64,000 bases of DNA from Hofstenia miamia (taxonomy: Eukaryota > Xenacoelomorpha > Acoela > Hofsteniidae), in assembly GCA_900660155.1 (NCBI GenBank), contig CABFPE010000030.1:909379-973378 (forward strand), given 5' to 3'. Of the stretch, positions 62,001-64,000 are shown one piece after another. The notes below the pieces were generated by a model, which had not been told where the DNA came from, did not search any database, and worked only from the letters and a program-made list of their open reading frames with translations. Made by a program: the position numbers and the translations under genes. Within the stretch, counting starts at the first letter, position 1. The number at the start of each line of letters is the position of its first letter.

Positions 62001-63717
62001 GCAAGAAAAACAAAACTAAAGCTTGCGAGCAATGCGGTGCATTGCTTCACACAAATCAATTTGAAACTTTGAAGTGTAGGGAAGTCGTTTTATGAGATGT
62101 CTTTTCTGTTTTTCTATTTACATTTACCCTGTTGTATGATAGAGTTGAAGAAAAAGGAAACTAAAACAAATGATAAGTTTTGAATTGTGTACAAAATCAT
62201 TCTTCATGAAAATGTGTAAGTACTAACAGAAATATATAGGAAGAGAAAATGATTATTAGCAAAGTAAGAGAAGGCAAAGATAAATAATGGCAATTATAAG
62301 TTATAAAATAAAATAGTCAAAGCTGAAAAACTGATGTATTAGGTTTATATTCTTCTGGATATTTCTAAACTCAAGTAAAAGTAATAGAAATATGTTAAAA
62401 AGTTATCATTTTTGACTTTCTTCTAGGTTCGGTCACGAAGGGGTTAAACTAGTACTCAAATATAATCGCTAAAAAGAATTAATTTTAGGTGGGAAAACAT
62501 AGATTGTATCAATGTAAATTATTCAATATCACAAATAATTGTTGAAAACCCTGTAATTCTTGTTAATATTGTAAAACAATGCAATTTTGAGAAAATAAAT
62601 ACCTTAAGAAGAGGTGGAGTAGCATCAGAAATGGGAAGTTTTTGAATAACCTTATCAATCTTCGCAAATAATACATAACAGGCAGACAGATTCGTGTAAA
62701 TCTCCAAGCATTTTTGACATAATGTGCAGGTTAAAAAAACTAACAAACTACTAAACAGCCATTGTGTGAATCATACAATTCGAAAGCATTACCTGGACAA
62801 AGACTGTGATAAAATAAGTTCATAAACATCTAACATAGACGGGTCATCATCAATGTGAAGTGGCGACTCTAACGCATCAGACAAGGAACCCTGAAGTCTA
62901 CTATAATGTTTCTCAAACCACGAACTACGATCTAAACAAAACTGTTAGAAGCCAGGCATTGAAAATTATCGCATTTACGAAATATTAAGCAAAGTCAAGT
63001 ATTTTTCAACTAATTCAAGCATTTCCGTAATATCAATATCAAATATTTTGGTTATATCAAGTAAACAAACATTTTTCACTAGTAGCCTTAAGACTACTCC
63101 TGATTTACTAAGAAATCCTTCAACTACTGCTAATGTAGCTGGTAAAGCAAGTTGCAGAATTGCTCCTTGAATTTTTGTCTACACAATAATAGTTTATAAA
63201 GTTTTTAATACCATAAAATATTCATGAAGTTTTATAATTTTATTGATTGATTTACTCAGAGAATCTTTATATATTGCTTATGACATCAGACTTTTGTAAG
63301 CTAAATTCTATATATATATATATATATATATATACAGCAATATATGAATGCATTGAAACTAAGCGTGCGAAAAAATGCATTGCTAACCTGATTGGTTACA
63401 CTCTGAAAGGACAAGAGAAAAAAGAAAATGACAAACTGTAAGTACTTCGGGCACAACAAATTGACTACTGAGGTGCATGTGAAACAAAATGAAGGCTTTC
63501 AAATACAAGACACCAATATTTTCATTTGGACGAAACTAAATTACACTAAGCATTAGTTACTTGCTAAACCTCATATTTGCAACGAGACACAACCATGTAT
63601 TTATGCGCATATATTTTGAGAGTTGAAATGAACTAGGCGATTTCTTGGCACTTTTAGTACAAATGAAACTTAGAATTGAAGGGGTTAGAAGTAAACTGTC
63701 AGGGTTGCTGTTGCTGC
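59096..63717 (-). CDS. NOP14: NOP14-like nucleolar protein, C-terminal eight exons
   Basis: NOP14 is a nucleolar component of the small-subunit processome needed for 18S rRNA maturation. Eight minus-strand exons join in phase: 63717-63561, 63467-63388, 63165-62979 (or from 63178), 62924-62793, 62750-62603, 60348-60269, 60235-60083 and 59198-59096, ending in TAA. Together they give about 345 residues. Diagnostic pieces are TPSILSF...SPSSFQ...MRFSNSQFVVPEVL (human: TPALL...LSQRFIPELI), ISRPAPLKMFEPRFEE, MRGAIKEIKKDSQFL and RKQKVKELYSSLAEQAGE followed by a basic tail. These match the conserved NOP14 C-terminus in order. Donors include GTATGT, GTAATG and GTAACT; acceptors end in TTTGCAG, TTTTTAG and TACAG. 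The 5' part lies beyond 64000. The middle exons (62793-63165) are assigned by phase and position more than by similarity. Confidence 0.85.
60640..62447 (+). mobile_element. piggyBac-type element in a NOP14 intron
   Basis: TTAA at 60640-60643 and 62444-62447 are the target-site duplication diagnostic of piggyBac. The TIRs are TCCATTCGTGACC (left) and CCCCTTCGTGACC (right, read inward), 11 of 13 identical. The 1.8-kb interior encodes transposase remnants on the plus strand, opposite to the host gene. There is an acidic N-terminal piece at 61154-61340 (MKNYFNVQEAVRLIESFVLD, with an in-frame TAG soon after). The catalytic-domain end lies at 61464-61740 (GMRCTGIIQMNGIENFPLI, FKKQTRGSYEV, VCQWVDSRPVAI). 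The C-terminal cysteine-rich zinc-binding domain is at 61990-62095 (RCKQCKKNKTKACEQCGALL). The middle of the catalytic domain is deleted. Non-functional but with well-kept ends. Confidence 0.88.
61154..62095 (+). pseudogene. piggyBac transposase remnant
   Basis: Coding remnant within the element at 60640-62447. Family order is an acidic N-terminus, a DDD catalytic domain, and a cross-brace zinc domain. Here the N-terminus, the last part of the catalytic region and the Cys-rich tail survive in at least three frames, with stops between. A poly-C run at 61340 lies near the deletion junction. At least half of a typical transposase of about 550-600 residues is missing. Confidence 0.8.
63309..63334. 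repeat. AT dinucleotide microsatellite
   Basis: A run of 12-13 TA units in the intron between two NOP14 exons (63388 and 63165). Confidence 0.9.
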
Positions 63718-63869
63718 CTAAAATGTTTTTTCCGAATAAAATAAAACACATGTTTTTTTCGAAAACACATGTTTATGTTACTTCCCCAAAATTTTCTTAA
63801 AAACTAGAGACTTATACTAGCAATATCTCGAAATATATATAGAGATAGAGATTGATAAACAGATGATTA

Positions 63870-64000
63870 TTTAGATTTGAGCTAGGAGGGCGCCTGGCAA
63901 ATCCTCTTACATCTTTGAACTTTTGAAACGTGCTTTCGTCAGAGAATAATACCAATTTCCATTGTTCCATAGTGCAATCAACAAATGTTTTGCAAAATTC
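63870..64000 (-). pseudogene. Tc1 transposase fragment at the window edge
   Basis: On the minus strand the frame reads FVDCTMEQWKLVLFSDESTF, then QKFKDVRGFARRPPSS, matching the first catalytic block of Tc1-type transposases (W..VLFSDESKF.........RRP). The piece enters from beyond 64000, and no later catalytic block is found at lower coordinates before the NOP14 exon at 63717, so it is truncated. It lies in a NOP14 intron or upstream flank. Confidence 0.75.

Noticed and set aside
61826-62059. Minus-strand open frame across the piggyBac C-terminus
   Set aside because: It is antisense to the recognisable cysteine-rich domain of the piggyBac transposase and carries no motif.
63340-63438. Plus-strand exon-like segment with a TATACAG acceptor and CTGTAAGT donor
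   Set aside because: It overlaps the minus-strand NOP14 exon at 63388-63467, whose translation matches the family; the plus-strand reading is the shadow of that exon.
1-64000. tRNA, rRNA, snRNA genes or LTR/virus-like elements
   Set aside because: I looked for cloverleaf-type A/B boxes, conserved rRNA blocks, paired long direct repeats and protease, integrase or capsid motifs, and saw none that I could support by eye. A covariance or profile search would be needed to exclude small RNA genes.

Overview
This 64-kb window looks like AT-rich (about two-thirds A+T) nuclear DNA from an invertebrate animal. It has a spliced host gene with GT-AG introns, CR1/L2-type LINE debris, Tc1/mariner, piggyBac and hAT DNA transposons, and many short terminal-inverted-repeat elements (MITEs). 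There are no bacterial-style operons, no ribosomal RNA gene and no tRNA that I can recognise. The species cannot be fixed from the sequence.

Only one host gene is convincing: the 3' half of a NOP14-like ribosome-biogenesis gene on the minus strand at 59096-63717. I assembled it from eight small exons whose phases fit together; all but the most upstream are too short or too interrupted to stand out as long open frames. Its largest intron holds an 1.8-kb piggyBac remnant with both terminal repeats and the TTAA duplication still visible.

Layout. 1-31,800 is mostly unassigned AT-rich sequence with scattered hAT-type MITEs (2383, 15503, 15825, 22920), a TIR element at 22568, a Tc1 fragment at 8979, a Tc1-derived element with 44-bp perfect inverted ends (24952-25550), and a 3.3-kb interval with hAT-like ends that contains a whole-length but decayed Tc1 copy (26216-29530). 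31,800-44,000 holds four copies of one GAGCC-rich hAT MITE plus related elements. 45,600-48,130 has a mariner fragment and a LINE carrying an exact 617-bp duplication across a single N, which is probably an assembly error. 51,500-53,260 has a foldback, an SGNH-hydrolase-like ORF interrupted by a 301-base gap, and then the 3' end of a hAT transposon. 53,830-58,860 is a LINE cluster in which a younger copy sits, in opposite orientation, inside an older copy of the same family.

The strongest pattern outside the NOP14 gene is the number of hAT-type short elements identifiable by 8-bp target duplications. Several have ends full of a family-specific short word (GAGCC, GTGCC, TATGACC), which fits subterminal transposase-binding repeats. 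No LTR retroelement or virus-like element was recognised.
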